Source of the DNA: JADJXM01 sp937967285
Lineage (GTDB): Bacteria; Acidobacteriota; Blastocatellia; RBC074
DNA: 64,000 bases
Assembly (NCBI GenBank): GCA_050249535.1
Contig: JBFWQI010000021.1
Location: 42,406-106,405 of the forward strand
Direction: 5' to 3'
This document shows, piece after piece, positions 7,921 through 20,536 of the stretch. How positions within the stretch are numbered: position 1 is the first letter of the stretch; each line of letters begins with the position of its first letter. Under the pieces are notes generated by a model. That model saw nothing but the letters and a program-made list of their open reading frames with translations, was not told where the DNA came from and made no database searches. A program made the translations under genes and the position numbers.

Positions 7921-10644
7921 ATGAAATTGAAGCGAAAACACTGGATAATCACCGCGTTTCTGTCCTGCCTGCTGGCAGCTTCGGTACCGGCGCAGGACAT
8001 GACAGTCGTCAGGGGAAAGGTCACGGACGACAGCGGAGGCGTCATCCCGAGGGCGCTGGTCAGCCTCTTGAGCGCGCGTCAGACCGTGGCCGGATCGACG
8101 TACACGGACAGTAGCGGCAATTTTGAAATGTCGGGAATACCGCCGGGGACATACGAGCTGCAGGTCAGCGGCGTGACGGGCTTCATCCCGCGGAGGATAG
8201 CTCTGCGGGTGCCTTCGAGCGAGGCGAGGAATCTCGAGATCGTCCTCGGATTCCAGGCGCTGACGGAGGAGGTGACAGTCACGGCGGACATCGGGCTGGT
8301 GCAGTCGCTGGACGAGACGACTCAGCAGGTCAATGTGATCGGGGACAGAAAGCTGGAGGAGCGCGGAAAGGCCGTGCTGGCGCAGGTGGCCAATGAGGAG
8401 CCCGGGCTGCAGCTCCAGCGGACGAGTGCGACGATGGGAGCGATCTTCGTTCGCGGAGTGACCGGCGCCAAGGTGGTCAACTATGTCGACGGCATCAGGT
8501 TCTCGACTGCGGCGGCGCGCGGAGGCGTCAACACATTCTTCAATCTGAACGATGTCAGCGGCCTGCGGTCGGTCGAGGTGCTGCGCGGGCCCAACAGCGC
8601 CCAGTTCGGCAGCGATTCGATCGGCGGAGCGGTTCAACTGATAACGCGCACGCCGCTCTACACTCCGGGCAAACTCGAGGTCCACGGACGGGTGAGCACC
8701 GGGTTCAACAGCGCCGACCTGAGTTATCGCGGCAGCACGCTGGTCACATTCGGAACGCGCGATCTGGCGGTGCTGCTCAATCTCTCATCGCACCGGAGCA
8801 ACACGATCCGTTCCGGAGGCGGCATCGAATCGCACGCGGCGGTGACGAGGTTCCTCGGCCTGCCCTCGACCGTATTCGGGGACAGATCGACCGATACCGC
8901 GTTCACGCAGTACGGAGGGCTGCTCAAGCTGAGCTATCGTCTGACCGAGACCGACCAGTTGACCGTGCATTACAATCGCTCGCAGATCGACGGCGGCAAG
9001 CGTTTCGATCAGACACTCGGCGGAGACGGCAATCTGCGGGCGGACCTGCGAAATTTCATGCTCGATTTCGTCTATCTGAAATACGAGAAGTTCGAGGCCG
9101 GATTCTTCGATTCCCTGTCGGCGTCGTACTCCCACAACACACAGCGCGAAGAGCGCGTCAATCAGGGCGGAAACGGAAACCCGCTGGGCGGAATATCCCA
9201 CCAGTGGGAGCGGACGTTCGTCAACGGAGTCCAGCTTCAGATGACGAAGCTGTGGGGCGAGGCGAACTCCCTGGTGATCGGCGGCGAGTACTACTACGAT
9301 TACGTCCGCTCGCCGGCCTTCACGGTCAATCCGGCAACCGGCTCCGCGGTGCCGTCGCGACCGAGGGTTCCGGATCGCTCGTCGTATCACAACGGCGGGA
9401 TCTATGTGCAGAACATCTGGGCAGTCGTACCGGAGCGGTTCAGGCTGATCACCGCGCTCAGATACGGCGGAGCGTCCTACAGTTCACGCGCTGAGAACAG
9501 TCCGGTGGTCAACGGAGCGAGGCTCTGGCCTGATGACAGTCTGACGGCCGACAGCCTGACGCCGAGAATCGGCGCGGTTGTGACTGTGTTCGAGGGATTC
9601 AACATCTCCGCGCAGGTCAGCCGCGGATTTCGGACGCCGCACATCACAGACCTCGGCACGCTCGGCTTGACCGGCAATGGTTACGAAGCCTCGGCGCCGG
9701 ATCTGGAGACGAGCGGAGCGACGATCGGATCGACTGCGGACCGCAACGCCGTCTCGACCGGCCGTCCGGTTCGCCAGCTTGTTCCCGAGACGAGCTGGTC
9801 ATACGAGGGAGGAATCCACCTTCACCGCTCGAGAATCGACATCGACGTCAACGGTTTCGTCAACGACATCTACGACAATATTGTGGTGCAGACGCTGATC
9901 CTGCCAGCGGGAGCGGTCGGACGGCAGATCGGGGATCAGGCGGTCACATCGCAGAACCAGAACGGGGCCGTCTTCGTGCCGGCATCGACCAATCCGGTGC
10001 TGATCCGCGCGAACTTCGGTGATTCGAGGATCTGGGGAATCGAGCAGAAGTTCGATCTGAAACTGGGTCGGAGCTGGACATTCGGTCAGAACTTCACGTA
10101 TCTGCATGCGGCCGATCATGAGACGGGACTGCCTCCGACGATCGAGGGCGGGACACCCGCGCCGCAGGGCTGGCTCCGGCTGCGTTACGATCACCCGGGG
10201 CATCGCTTCTGGTTCGAGCCCTATCTTTATGCGGCATACCGTCAGGACAGGCTCTCGACGCTGGATCTCGAGGATCGCCGGACAGGCGCAACCAGATCGC
10301 GGGCGAGCATTCAGAACTTCTTCCGTCGCGGCGCGACCGTCAGAGGACTGGTATCGGCCGGCGCCGACGGCAGGTTCGGGACAGCCGACGATATTCTGAA
10401 TCCGACCGGCGAGACGCTCTCGCAGGTCCAGCAACGTGTCCTCGGCGGCGCGGACAGCGCTCCGCTCTTTCCCTACATCCCGGGATTTGTGACCTACGGA
10501 GTCCGTGGCGGGCTCAGAATGGGCGACCGTCAAGACCTGCTGTTCGACCTCGAAAACCTCAACGATCGTAACTACCGGGGCATCGGCTGGGGCCTGGACG
10601 CGCCGGGGCGCAGCTTCGGCTTCCGTTACAGCTACAGGTTTTAG
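7921..10644 (+). CDS. TonB-dependent outer-membrane receptor with regulatory N-domain
   Basis: This predicted 22-strand outer-membrane barrel takes up a large substrate using TonB energy; the substrate is not evident. The protein (907 aa) has a Sec signal peptide (1-25), a carboxypeptidase-D-regulatory-like Ig fold (about 28-115, 'GKVTDDSGGVIPRALV' and 'SGIPPGTYEL'), a plug domain (about 130-245, 'VRGVTGAKVVNYVDGIRF', 'VEVLRGPNSAQFGSDSIGG') and a long barrel. The barrel ends in 'SFGFRYSYRF' with the C-terminal Phe needed for BAM recognition. Length and architecture fit receptors common in Acidobacteriota. No strong Shine-Dalgarno precedes the ATG. No TonB, ExbB or transporter gene is adjacent. 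Confidence 0.92.
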   Translation: MKLKRKHWIITAFLSCLLAASVPAQDMTVVRGKVTDDSGGVIPRALVSLLSARQTVAGSTYTDSSGNFEMSGIPPGTYELQVSGVTGFIPRRIALRVPSSEARNLEIVLGFQALTEEVTVTADIGLVQSLDETTQQVNVIGDRKLEERGKAVLAQVANEEPGLQLQRTSATMGAIFVRGVTGAKVVNYVDGIRFSTAAARGGVNTFFNLNDVSGLRSVEVLRGPNSAQFGSDSIGGAVQLITRTPLYTPGKLEVHGRVSTGFNSADLSYRGSTLVTFGTRDLAVLLNLSSHRSNTIRSGGGIESHAAVTRFLGLPSTVFGDRSTDTAFTQYGGLLKLSYRLTETDQLTVHYNRSQIDGGKRFDQTLGGDGNLRADLRNFMLDFVYLKYEKFEAGFFDSLSASYSHNTQREERVNQGGNGNPLGGISHQWERTFVNGVQLQMTKLWGEANSLVIGGEYYYDYVRSPAFTVNPATGSAVPSRPRVPDRSSYHNGGIYVQNIWAVVPERFRLITALRYGGASYSSRAENSPVVNGARLWPDDSLTADSLTPRIGAVVTVFEGFNISAQVSRGFRTPHITDLGTLGLTGNGYEASAPDLETSGATIGSTADRNAVSTGRPVRQLVPETSWSYEGGIHLHRSRIDIDVNGFVNDIYDNIVVQTLILPAGAVGRQIGDQAVTSQNQNGAVFVPASTNPVLIRANFGDSRIWGIEQKFDLKLGRSWTFGQNFTYLHAADHETGLPPTIEGGTPAPQGWLRLRYDHPGHRFWFEPYLYAAYRQDRLSTLDLEDRRTGATRSRASIQNFFRRGATVRGLVSAGADGRFGTADDILNPTGETLSQVQQRVLGGADSAPLFPYIPGFVTYGVRGGLRMGDRQDLLFDLENLNDRNYRGIGWGLDAPGRSFGFRYSYRF

Positions 10645-10652
10645 TTTGAAGC

Positions 10653-10739
<87 letters not shown>

Positions 10740-10740
10740 T

Positions 10741-11310
10741 ATGCGCAGTTTCATTGCACTCGAAATTTCATTGGAAGCGCGGGACGCAATCGCGGAGTTT
10801 CAGCGCGAACTGAGGCGCGTCGATCCGGCGGTTTCGTGGACACGACCGGAAAACCTCCACCTGACGCTGCGTTTTCTGGGCGAGCTTGACGATTCGATTG
10901 CGACGGCGGTCGGTGCAGCACTGGCCGATGCTGTCGGCGAATTGCAGCCATTCGATCTGGAACTTTCGCATCCCGGCGTCTTTCCCGATCTGAGAAGGCC
11001 GAGAGTCGTCTGGGTCGGCTTGAAAGGCGAGCTGGATCGACTGAATGACCTGCGAATTGCCGTCGAAAAGGCAGTCGAGCCCTTCGGATACCCGGCCGAG
11101 AAGGCTGCATTCCGCCCTCACCTGACGATCGGCCGGGTGAAGGGAGAGCGAAATATCCGGGAAATGCTCGCCCGAAGCGAGCTTTATGTAATGCCGCGCG
11201 TCCGATTCGCAAGCCGCGAAATCGTTCTGTTCAGAAGCGATCTGCAGCCCGGCGGCTCCCGCTACACCGCAATCCGCCGCGCCGCGCTCGGCTATAAGCA
11301 ACTTAGTTAA
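10741..11310 (+). CDS. RNA 2',3'-cyclic phosphodiesterase (2H family)
   Basis: ThpR proteins open 2',3'-cyclic phosphate ends of RNA and were first known as 2'-5' RNA ligases. The product (189 aa) carries the two diagnostic HxT motifs of the 2H phosphoesterase fold, 'NLHLTLRFLG' and 'FRPHLTIGRVKG', at the expected spacing. The N-terminus 'MRSFIALEIS' is the family norm, so the ATG at 10741 is chosen over the in-frame ATG at 10705, whose extra residues are encoded by a repeated palindrome. All catalytic residues are intact. Confidence 0.93.
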   Translation: MRSFIALEISLEARDAIAEFQRELRRVDPAVSWTRPENLHLTLRFLGELDDSIATAVGAALADAVGELQPFDLELSHPGVFPDLRRPRVVWVGLKGELDRLNDLRIAVEKAVEPFGYPAEKAAFRPHLTIGRVKGERNIREMLARSELYVMPRVRFASREIVLFRSDLQPGGSRYTAIRRAALGYKQLS

Positions 11311-11496
11311 GATGTAACAACTCAGCTACCAGCCAAACCGAACTCTCTTTATTGAGAAAACATTGAAATAAATTTCATAGAGATCTCAAGAGATCTCTTC
11401 GCCTGTTGTCGTAGAGTGTTTTCAGGAGGGAGGCGTTTCACAAATCGTGAGAGCTTCCGAATAAATGGAGAGAAACGAACTACGAAAGGACTGTAC
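11311..11496. other. Intergenic region with small symmetric sites
   Basis: Upstream of the methyltransferase are TGAAAT-AA-ATTTCA (about 11363-11376) and two adjacent decamers AGAGATCTCA/AGAGATCTCT (11379-11398), each containing a palindrome. These have the size and symmetry of regulator binding sites, but no regulator gene is adjacent and no consensus was recognised. Confidence 0.3.
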
Positions 11497-12573
<1,077 letters not shown>

Positions 12574-12578
12574 AGATG

Positions 12579-12736
12579 GTTGAATCGCAAAGGTGGCAAA
12601 GAGAGCAAAGGAGTTGAATCGCAAAGGGGCAAAGGTGTTATTTGGAGGTCGATTTTCGTTAGTCAGCCACTGAAGCTGATACGAACATTGAAATCCAAAT
12701 AACACCTTTGCTCTCTTTGCGATTCAACTCCTTTGG
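12579..12736. repeat. Dispersed inverted-repeat element, copy C (CGCAAAGG type)
   Basis: GAGTTGAATCGCAAAGGGGC (from 12611, arm to 12646) is inverted against 12694-12730, with an additional direct copy of the arm at 12579-12610. The centre (about 12647-12693) contains GATACGAACATTG, matching GACGAACATTG in the centre of the copy at 42471. The element fills the gap between two convergent genes and could form a large hairpin in both transcripts. Confidence 0.85.
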
Positions 12737-12739
12737 GAT

Positions 12740-15709
<2,970 letters not shown>

Positions 15710-15746
15710 TAAAAAAAACCTCCGGTTAATGCCTGAATTTCTGATA

Positions 15747-17546
15747 TCACAGATCAAAACTTCTGATCGCCCGCAGCAGGTCGATGCCCGTAAACTCGCC
15801 GGGCTCGCGGAACTGTTCGATGAGGGGCGTATCGATCAGCGCCTGCTCGCAGGGTCCGGGCCTGCCGAGCGCATCCTGGGGCGAACCGAGCCAGCTCAAG
15901 GATGAGAGGACCTGATAATTGGCGATCCTGCCGTCTTCAAGCTCGACGTAATGAACCAGCGCGCCGGTCGCATCCTCCCAGAATCCCGCGCCGCGCGCGG
16001 AGCGCGGCATGGTATAGGAGTTCGACATCGCCTTCTCCCCCTTCTGAAGGAGATTGAAAGCCCTGAGCAGATAGGTCAGCGCGATCACGCCGCAGTAGCC
16101 GATCTGGAAAGCGCGCGCCCTGTTTCGCTCGAAAACGCCGATGCTCTCGGGCGGCTGCCAGACCAGCCGCTGCGCCGGCAACTGAAACTTCGGCAGATCG
16201 ATCTCGATCCGACTGCCCGAGACATTGATGAATTCGTTTCTCAACTTGCCGGAAATCGCCGTAATCCACTGACGTGCGATCGGACCGGTTTCGACCGTCT
16301 CGCGGTCCCAGCGCGCGGCGGTCTCCCAGGAATACCGCCCGTTCCAGTTGCTCCGATCCGGAGCGGGAACAACACTCTTGTTCCACGGATGGAGCGGCGA
16401 GATGGGAATCCCCGACGGATCGGATTCGAATTCCCGCCACGGCTGGGGTTCGTAGAACGACCTGTCCGGAAACTCCTCGATCCCAGCATTGAGATCGGCC
16501 AGCCGCAGCGTGCGGATCTTTCCGTTGATGACGACGCCGGGAGTCGAGAGCCTGCGCATTCCCCAGTCTGCGCTGCCGCCGAGTGTTCCGTCGAAACCTG
16601 AAGGATCGTCCCAGAGCCCGGTCGAGAGAAGATTGGGCTGCCCTTTTCCAACCCGGGCGAATTCCGGATCGGCCGCGATGAAGAACTCTTCCAGATCCTC
16701 CCATACCGCCATCACCTTCTTGGCGTAATCGATCATCTTGTTGATGCGTCCGAGGATCTGGTTGAAGACCTCCTTGTTCGCCTCGATCCCCACCCCTCCC
16801 GGAAAGATCGTCGACGGGTGCGGATATTTGCCAAAGATCAGAGTCGCCACCTCCTGAGCCGTACGCATCAGATGCAGCGCCTCGCGGTAGAGATGGCCGC
16901 CGACCGGATTGAGCTGTCGCATCAGATCTGCGTGCGTGGCATACCCGTGGATCTCAGCCCGGGCGGCCCGCGAAGTCTGGGCAGCCTCCCAGTGACGGAA
17001 GACGGTCCGGCTGACGGCCATTTCGGAAAAGTCGACGCCCGCCTGCAGAAAGAGGTGGCGGGTATGGGCGCCGATCAGTTCCGCCGCCGAGCCGAGCCCT
17101 CTGGTAACGATGGCAAGAGGCGGCGGCGCGATCTCGAAGGCCATCTCCAGCGCCAGCGAAGCAGCAATCGCCGAAGCGCCGCTGCCTGAGCCATTCAACC
17201 TGCTCAGAATCTGGACGGCATCGGAGGGAACGGCCCCGACGACCGACTGAACAATCCCGGAATATTCGTTGCGCGCCACACGCGCATCGATCACCCGCCG
17301 GTTCCCGAAGTCGATCAGCGCCTTGAACGAGACCCGGCGCGAGCTTCGTGTCAGAGGATCGAAGCGGATGATCTGCGCTCCGGAGGACTCGTAATCAGGC
17401 CATTCCTCCTCCTCGACGCGCTCGCCGCGTCCGGCCGGCTCGCTCTCGAGCAGCACTTTCAGGCCGAACGGATCCGACAGCTCACCGACGCGCAATCGCG
17501 CCTGGCCGTGCGAATCCATCTCGATTGGAAGATTCTTGAAGACCAT
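15747..17546 (-). CDS. [NiFe]-hydrogenase large-subunit homologue lacking the metal site (copy B)
   Basis: The 599-aa protein follows the large-subunit plan: 'SDPFGLK', 'FDPLTR', 'LALEMA', 'GKYPHPSTIFPGGV', 'GAGFWE', 'NYQVLSSLSW' and a final 'LLRAIRSFD'. All recognisable active-site positions are changed. RIEGH reads RSSRR (67-71), RxCGxC reads RLNGSG (116-121, both Cys lost), and EAPRG reads EDATG (Arg lost). The protein ends in RSFDL-stop, where catalytic subunits continue with PCxxCxxH and a cleaved tail. It therefore cannot bind Ni-Fe or activate H2. It is a tandem paralogue of the gene 7 nt upstream. Possible roles are a scaffold, a redox-partner surface or a sensor, as NuoD in complex I arose by similar loss; this is inference. 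The domain is otherwise full length with no frameshift, so it is not an obvious pseudogene. Confidence 0.88.
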   Translation of the reverse strand: MVFKNLPIEMDSHGQARLRVGELSDPFGLKVLLESEPAGRGERVEEEEWPDYESSGAQIIRFDPLTRSSRRVSFKALIDFGNRRVIDARVARNEYSGIVQSVVGAVPSDAVQILSRLNGSGSGASAIAASLALEMAFEIAPPPLAIVTRGLGSAAELIGAHTRHLFLQAGVDFSEMAVSRTVFRHWEAAQTSRAARAEIHGYATHADLMRQLNPVGGHLYREALHLMRTAQEVATLIFGKYPHPSTIFPGGVGIEANKEVFNQILGRINKMIDYAKKVMAVWEDLEEFFIAADPEFARVGKGQPNLLSTGLWDDPSGFDGTLGGSADWGMRRLSTPGVVINGKIRTLRLADLNAGIEEFPDRSFYEPQPWREFESDPSGIPISPLHPWNKSVVPAPDRSNWNGRYSWETAARWDRETVETGPIARQWITAISGKLRNEFINVSGSRIEIDLPKFQLPAQRLVWQPPESIGVFERNRARAFQIGYCGVIALTYLLRAFNLLQKGEKAMSNSYTMPRSARGAGFWEDATGALVHYVELEDGRIANYQVLSSLSWLGSPQDALGRPGPCEQALIDTPLIEQFREPGEFTGIDLLRAIRSFDL

Positions 17547-17553
17547 GATTGTC

Positions 17554-19350
17554 TTACGGATCGAAACTCCTGATCGTCCGCAGCAGATCGATGCCGGTGA
17601 AATCCGCCGGTTCGCTGAACTCCTCGAAGAGCGGCGTACTGATCAGCGCCGCCTCGATCGATCCCGGCGACTCCGAATCGTCCCTCGGCGATCCCATCCA
17701 CATCAGCGGAGTGATCACCTGATAATTCGCAACGCGACGATTTCTGACGACAAGATGATGCGAGATCGGTCCGGAACAGCTTTCCCAGAGGCCGGCTCCG
17801 ACCGACCGTTCGGGGAGGTTGAACCGCTTCGACATCTCCGTCTCGCCCCGCCGCAGGCAATCGAACGCTTCGAGCAGACTGGCGAAGGCCGCCAGGCCTG
17901 TGTATGAGAGCTGATAGGCCCTCGCCCGCATCCTTTCAAATGTGTTCGGCCTGTCCGGGATCTTCCAGACCTGCCTGATGGCCGGCCGCTGCCCCTTCGG
18001 GATCTCGAATTCGAGTGCCCGGTTGAGCCGTCCGATGAACTGAAAGCTCGCCTCGTCGCTGACCGCATTGCTCCAGAGCCGGGCGATCGGCCCCGTCTCC
18101 ATCGACTCGCGATCCCAGCGCGGCGCCGTCGCCCAGGTGTACCCATCCCGCCAGTCGGAGCGCCCCGGATGCGGGATCGTCTCCTTGTTCCAGGGATGGT
18201 ACGGCGAGAGCGGGCCGCTCAACGGATCCGAGAGAAATCGCTGGTGGTTCCAGTGAGAAAAGTACGAATGATCGACGAACTCCTCGATTCCGATGTTGAT
18301 ATCGCTCAGCCTGTCCGTTCGGATATCGCCTTCAATGATCGCCGCCGGTCGCGAAAGCCTCCGGTCTCCCCAGACATTGCAGTTATGATATGTCGCGTCA
18401 TAACTCTCGGGATCGTCCCAGATGCCGAGACTGAGCAGGTTGCCCGGAAGCTCGCCCGATTGCCGGTATCCCGGCTCGACCTCGTAGAGAAATTCGATCA
18501 GATCGTCCCAGACCGCCGCCGCCTTCTTCGAATAATCGAGCAGGCCGTTGACCCTTCCGAGCACCTGATTGAAGGTATCGCGGTCGGCCTCGATGCAGAC
18601 TCCCCCGGGAACAACCGCCGAAGGGTGCGGATACTTGCCGAGAAGCAGCGTGACGACCTCTGCCGCCACGCGGGTCTGCTGCAGCGCCTCGATGTAGAGG
18701 TGGCCGTAGAGCTGATTGAGACCGCGCATCAGCTCGCCGATCGTCTCGAGCCCGTGAACGTTGCGCCCTTTCGCCGGAGCGCCTTCGGCGCGCTGCCAGA
18801 TCCGGGGAGAGGTCCGACTGACGACCTGCTCGGAATAGTCCGGCCCGGCCAGCAGAAAGAGGTGTCGGATGCACTCACAGAGCATCTCGCCGCAGGCTCC
18901 GAGGTTCCGGGTGATGATCGCCATCGGCGGCGGAGTCACGCCGCCGGCCATCTCGAGCGCCATCGACGAGGCTATCGCATGCGCCACGCTCATCCGCCCG
19001 CTGATCCGGCTCGAAAGCGGGATCGAATCGGACGGTTCGTGTTCATTCAGTATCAGTTCGTAGCCGCCGTAGAGCGTCGCTTCGAGCCTCGCGTCGATGA
19101 CGCGCCGGTGTTCGAGGTCGATCTGTGCGGTCGCGGCGATCGATCCGGTCGCACGCGTGACCGGATCGGAGCTGAACTCCATCAGGCTCGAACGTCCGGC
19201 TACGGTCTCGATCGCCCTCTCGCGCCGGTGCTCGCGCTGGAGCCTTGAATCGTCGCGAAAGTCGAACGGCGAGTCGACATCCTCGTCACGCAGAAATGCC
19301 CGCCCGTACGAATCGAACTGAATTGGCAAACGTCTGAAGACCACAGTCAA
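17554..19350 (-). CDS. [NiFe]-hydrogenase large-subunit homologue lacking the metal site (copy A)
   Basis: The 598-aa protein shares the fold markers of copy B: 'LPIQFDSYGRAFL', 'SDPVTR', 'ALEMA', 'GKYPHPSAVVPGGV', 'SVGAGLWE', 'NYQVITPLMW' and 'LLRTIRSFDP'. RIEGH is RATGS (66-70), RxCGxC is RISGRM (115-120, Cys to Ser and Met), and EAPRG is ESCSG (Arg to Ser at about 526). The reading frame stops with TAA immediately after RSFDP, exactly where the CxxCxxH would begin. The start is a TTG whose bases overlap the TGA of the small-subunit gene (TTGA), which suggests translational coupling. A complex with the small subunit and copy B is likely. No hyp maturation or endopeptidase genes are nearby, which fits the absence of a metal site. 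Confidence 0.88.
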   Translation of the reverse strand: MTVVFRRLPIQFDSYGRAFLRDEDVDSPFDFRDDSRLQREHRRERAIETVAGRSSLMEFSSDPVTRATGSIAATAQIDLEHRRVIDARLEATLYGGYELILNEHEPSDSIPLSSRISGRMSVAHAIASSMALEMAGGVTPPPMAIITRNLGACGEMLCECIRHLFLLAGPDYSEQVVSRTSPRIWQRAEGAPAKGRNVHGLETIGELMRGLNQLYGHLYIEALQQTRVAAEVVTLLLGKYPHPSAVVPGGVCIEADRDTFNQVLGRVNGLLDYSKKAAAVWDDLIEFLYEVEPGYRQSGELPGNLLSLGIWDDPESYDATYHNCNVWGDRRLSRPAAIIEGDIRTDRLSDINIGIEEFVDHSYFSHWNHQRFLSDPLSGPLSPYHPWNKETIPHPGRSDWRDGYTWATAPRWDRESMETGPIARLWSNAVSDEASFQFIGRLNRALEFEIPKGQRPAIRQVWKIPDRPNTFERMRARAYQLSYTGLAAFASLLEAFDCLRRGETEMSKRFNLPERSVGAGLWESCSGPISHHLVVRNRRVANYQVITPLMWMGSPRDDSESPGSIEAALISTPLFEEFSEPADFTGIDLLRTIRSFDP

Positions 19351-20195
19351 TATGCCGGATCAGGCCTCGAGAGAGGCAGAAGTTTTTCCGCGAAATCCCG
19401 CTCGGTGCATCCGATGCAGGCCCCTCCGATCTTCGCGCAGCCGCCGAATCCGCGCATCCACCCGGTCAGAGGAACCGGGCAACTGACCGTCGGCCGATGA
19501 GCCAGGTCGAACCCGGCCGCCGGCGGATATTCCACGCGCGGCGGAAGCGGATAGGTCTGGTGACCGTAAAGCCATTTCGGTCGGCGCATCTCGTCGAGCT
19601 CGATCGGAACCAGCCTCGAAAGATGCAGAAAGACATAGATCAGCGTCTCGACGAATCCCTCGCCCGGCGGAGCGCACCCCGGCACGTTGATGACCGGCAG
19701 TCCGCCGCGGCTGTTGAAGTCCCGGCCCAGATAGTCCTCGAGCCCGCGGGCGCCGATCGGATTGCCGGCCGATGCCGGTATCCCGCCCCAGGTGGCGCAG
19801 CTTCCGATGGCGATCACCGCTTCAGCTCCGGGAGCCAGCTTGTCGACCCATCTGGATGTCGTGATCGGCACTCCGTCTTCGGTCGTCCCGATTCTCGAAA
19901 AGCTCCCCTGCCCCGCCAGCGCCTCGTCCGGGATCGCCCCTTCCAGCACCAGCACGTACGGCGAAAGTTTGCCCTGCGCCGCCATCTCCATCTGGTTGCG
20001 AAACGTGTCTCCCGACTCGAGCGACAGCTCCGGATGCACCAGTACCACCCTCGGCGCGTCATGGACATTGCCGAGCAGCAGATCCTCGATCCCCGGTTCA
20101 GATGCCTCGAGCATGGCCAGTGTGCATCCATTGCAACCGGCGCCGGTCAGCCAGACCAGATAGATGCTCTCGAGCGAGGGCACTTCGCTCTCCAT
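19347..20195 (-). CDS. [NiFe]-hydrogenase small-subunit homologue (Fe-S protein)
   Basis: The protein (282 aa) is a soluble small subunit without a Tat signal or membrane anchor. Proximal-cluster ligands are complete: Cys21 and Cys24 in 'GAGCNGC', Cys133 in 'GSCATWGG' and Cys174 in 'NVPGCAPPGEGF'. The C-terminal part keeps His212, Cys239, Cys253, Cys260 and Cys263 ('GGCAKIGGACIGC'). The usual HxxC next to His212 and the Cys six residues before Cys239 are missing, so the distal cluster is altered or absent. The ending resembles that of group 1f/1h-type enzymes. The ATG at 20195 has GAGGAG 6 nt upstream; a TTG lies one codon earlier. It is the first gene of the operon with two large-subunit homologues that lack active sites. 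Confidence 0.88.
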   Translation of the reverse strand: MESEVPSLESIYLVWLTGAGCNGCTLAMLEASEPGIEDLLLGNVHDAPRVVLVHPELSLESGDTFRNQMEMAAQGKLSPYVLVLEGAIPDEALAGQGSFSRIGTTEDGVPITTSRWVDKLAPGAEAVIAIGSCATWGGIPASAGNPIGARGLEDYLGRDFNSRGGLPVINVPGCAPPGEGFVETLIYVFLHLSRLVPIELDEMRRPKWLYGHQTYPLPPRVEYPPAAGFDLAHRPTVSCPVPLTGWMRGFGGCAKIGGACIGCTERDFAEKLLPLSRPDPAY

Positions 20196-20536
20196 CAATT
20201 TCTCCTCAGAACTTGAACCAGATCAATTATATCGGGCCCGGACTTGCTCCGGACGTCTTCTTCCCGCTCAATACCCTTCACTGCGAATTACTGCCCGCAG
20301 CCGGCTGGAGTCACTCAAAGGTTTATGGATTATAAACGTATGTATTTGAAGCATGCAATGCGGCGCTGCCGGGACGCGGAATGTCATTTGACTAGCGGAG
20401 CGATTTAATGTTTCATGCTCGGTCATAGTAATGAATCGCGGTGTCATCCGGTACAGGACCAGAGCGTAAATGCGTATCTCCGCCTGCATGTAAAGAACTA
20501 TATTCTTTATTCACAAAGGCATAGAATAAAAAGCAC
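20196..20536. other. Divergent intergenic region with an inverted repeat near 20491
   Basis: This 341-bp region separates the minus-strand hydrogenase-like operon from the plus-strand lipid cluster and must contain both promoters. TAAAGAA-CTATA-TTCTTTA (20491-20509) is a perfect 7-bp inverted repeat 28 nt before the GTG start at 20537 and could be an operator. CCGGA-CTTGC-TCCGG (about 20238) forms a small hairpin in the leader of the hydrogenase-like operon. No convincing promoter consensus or gene is seen. Confidence 0.35.

Noticed and set aside
7795..8685. 296-aa minus-strand frame over the receptor gene start
   Set aside because: It is antisense to a well-supported TonB-dependent receptor, is rich in Arg/His/Asp typical of reverse frames, and has no recognisable domain.
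15747..19350. Functional H2-oxidising [NiFe] hydrogenase
   Set aside because: Neither large-subunit homologue keeps any of the four Cys ligands, the gate Glu or the canopy Arg, so catalytic hydrogenase annotation would be wrong.
15747..20195. Complex I NuoB/NuoD fragment
   Set aside because: The proteins resemble group-1-type hydrogenase subunits in length and C-terminal end (RSFD), the small subunit has extra cluster ligands, and no other nuo genes are present.
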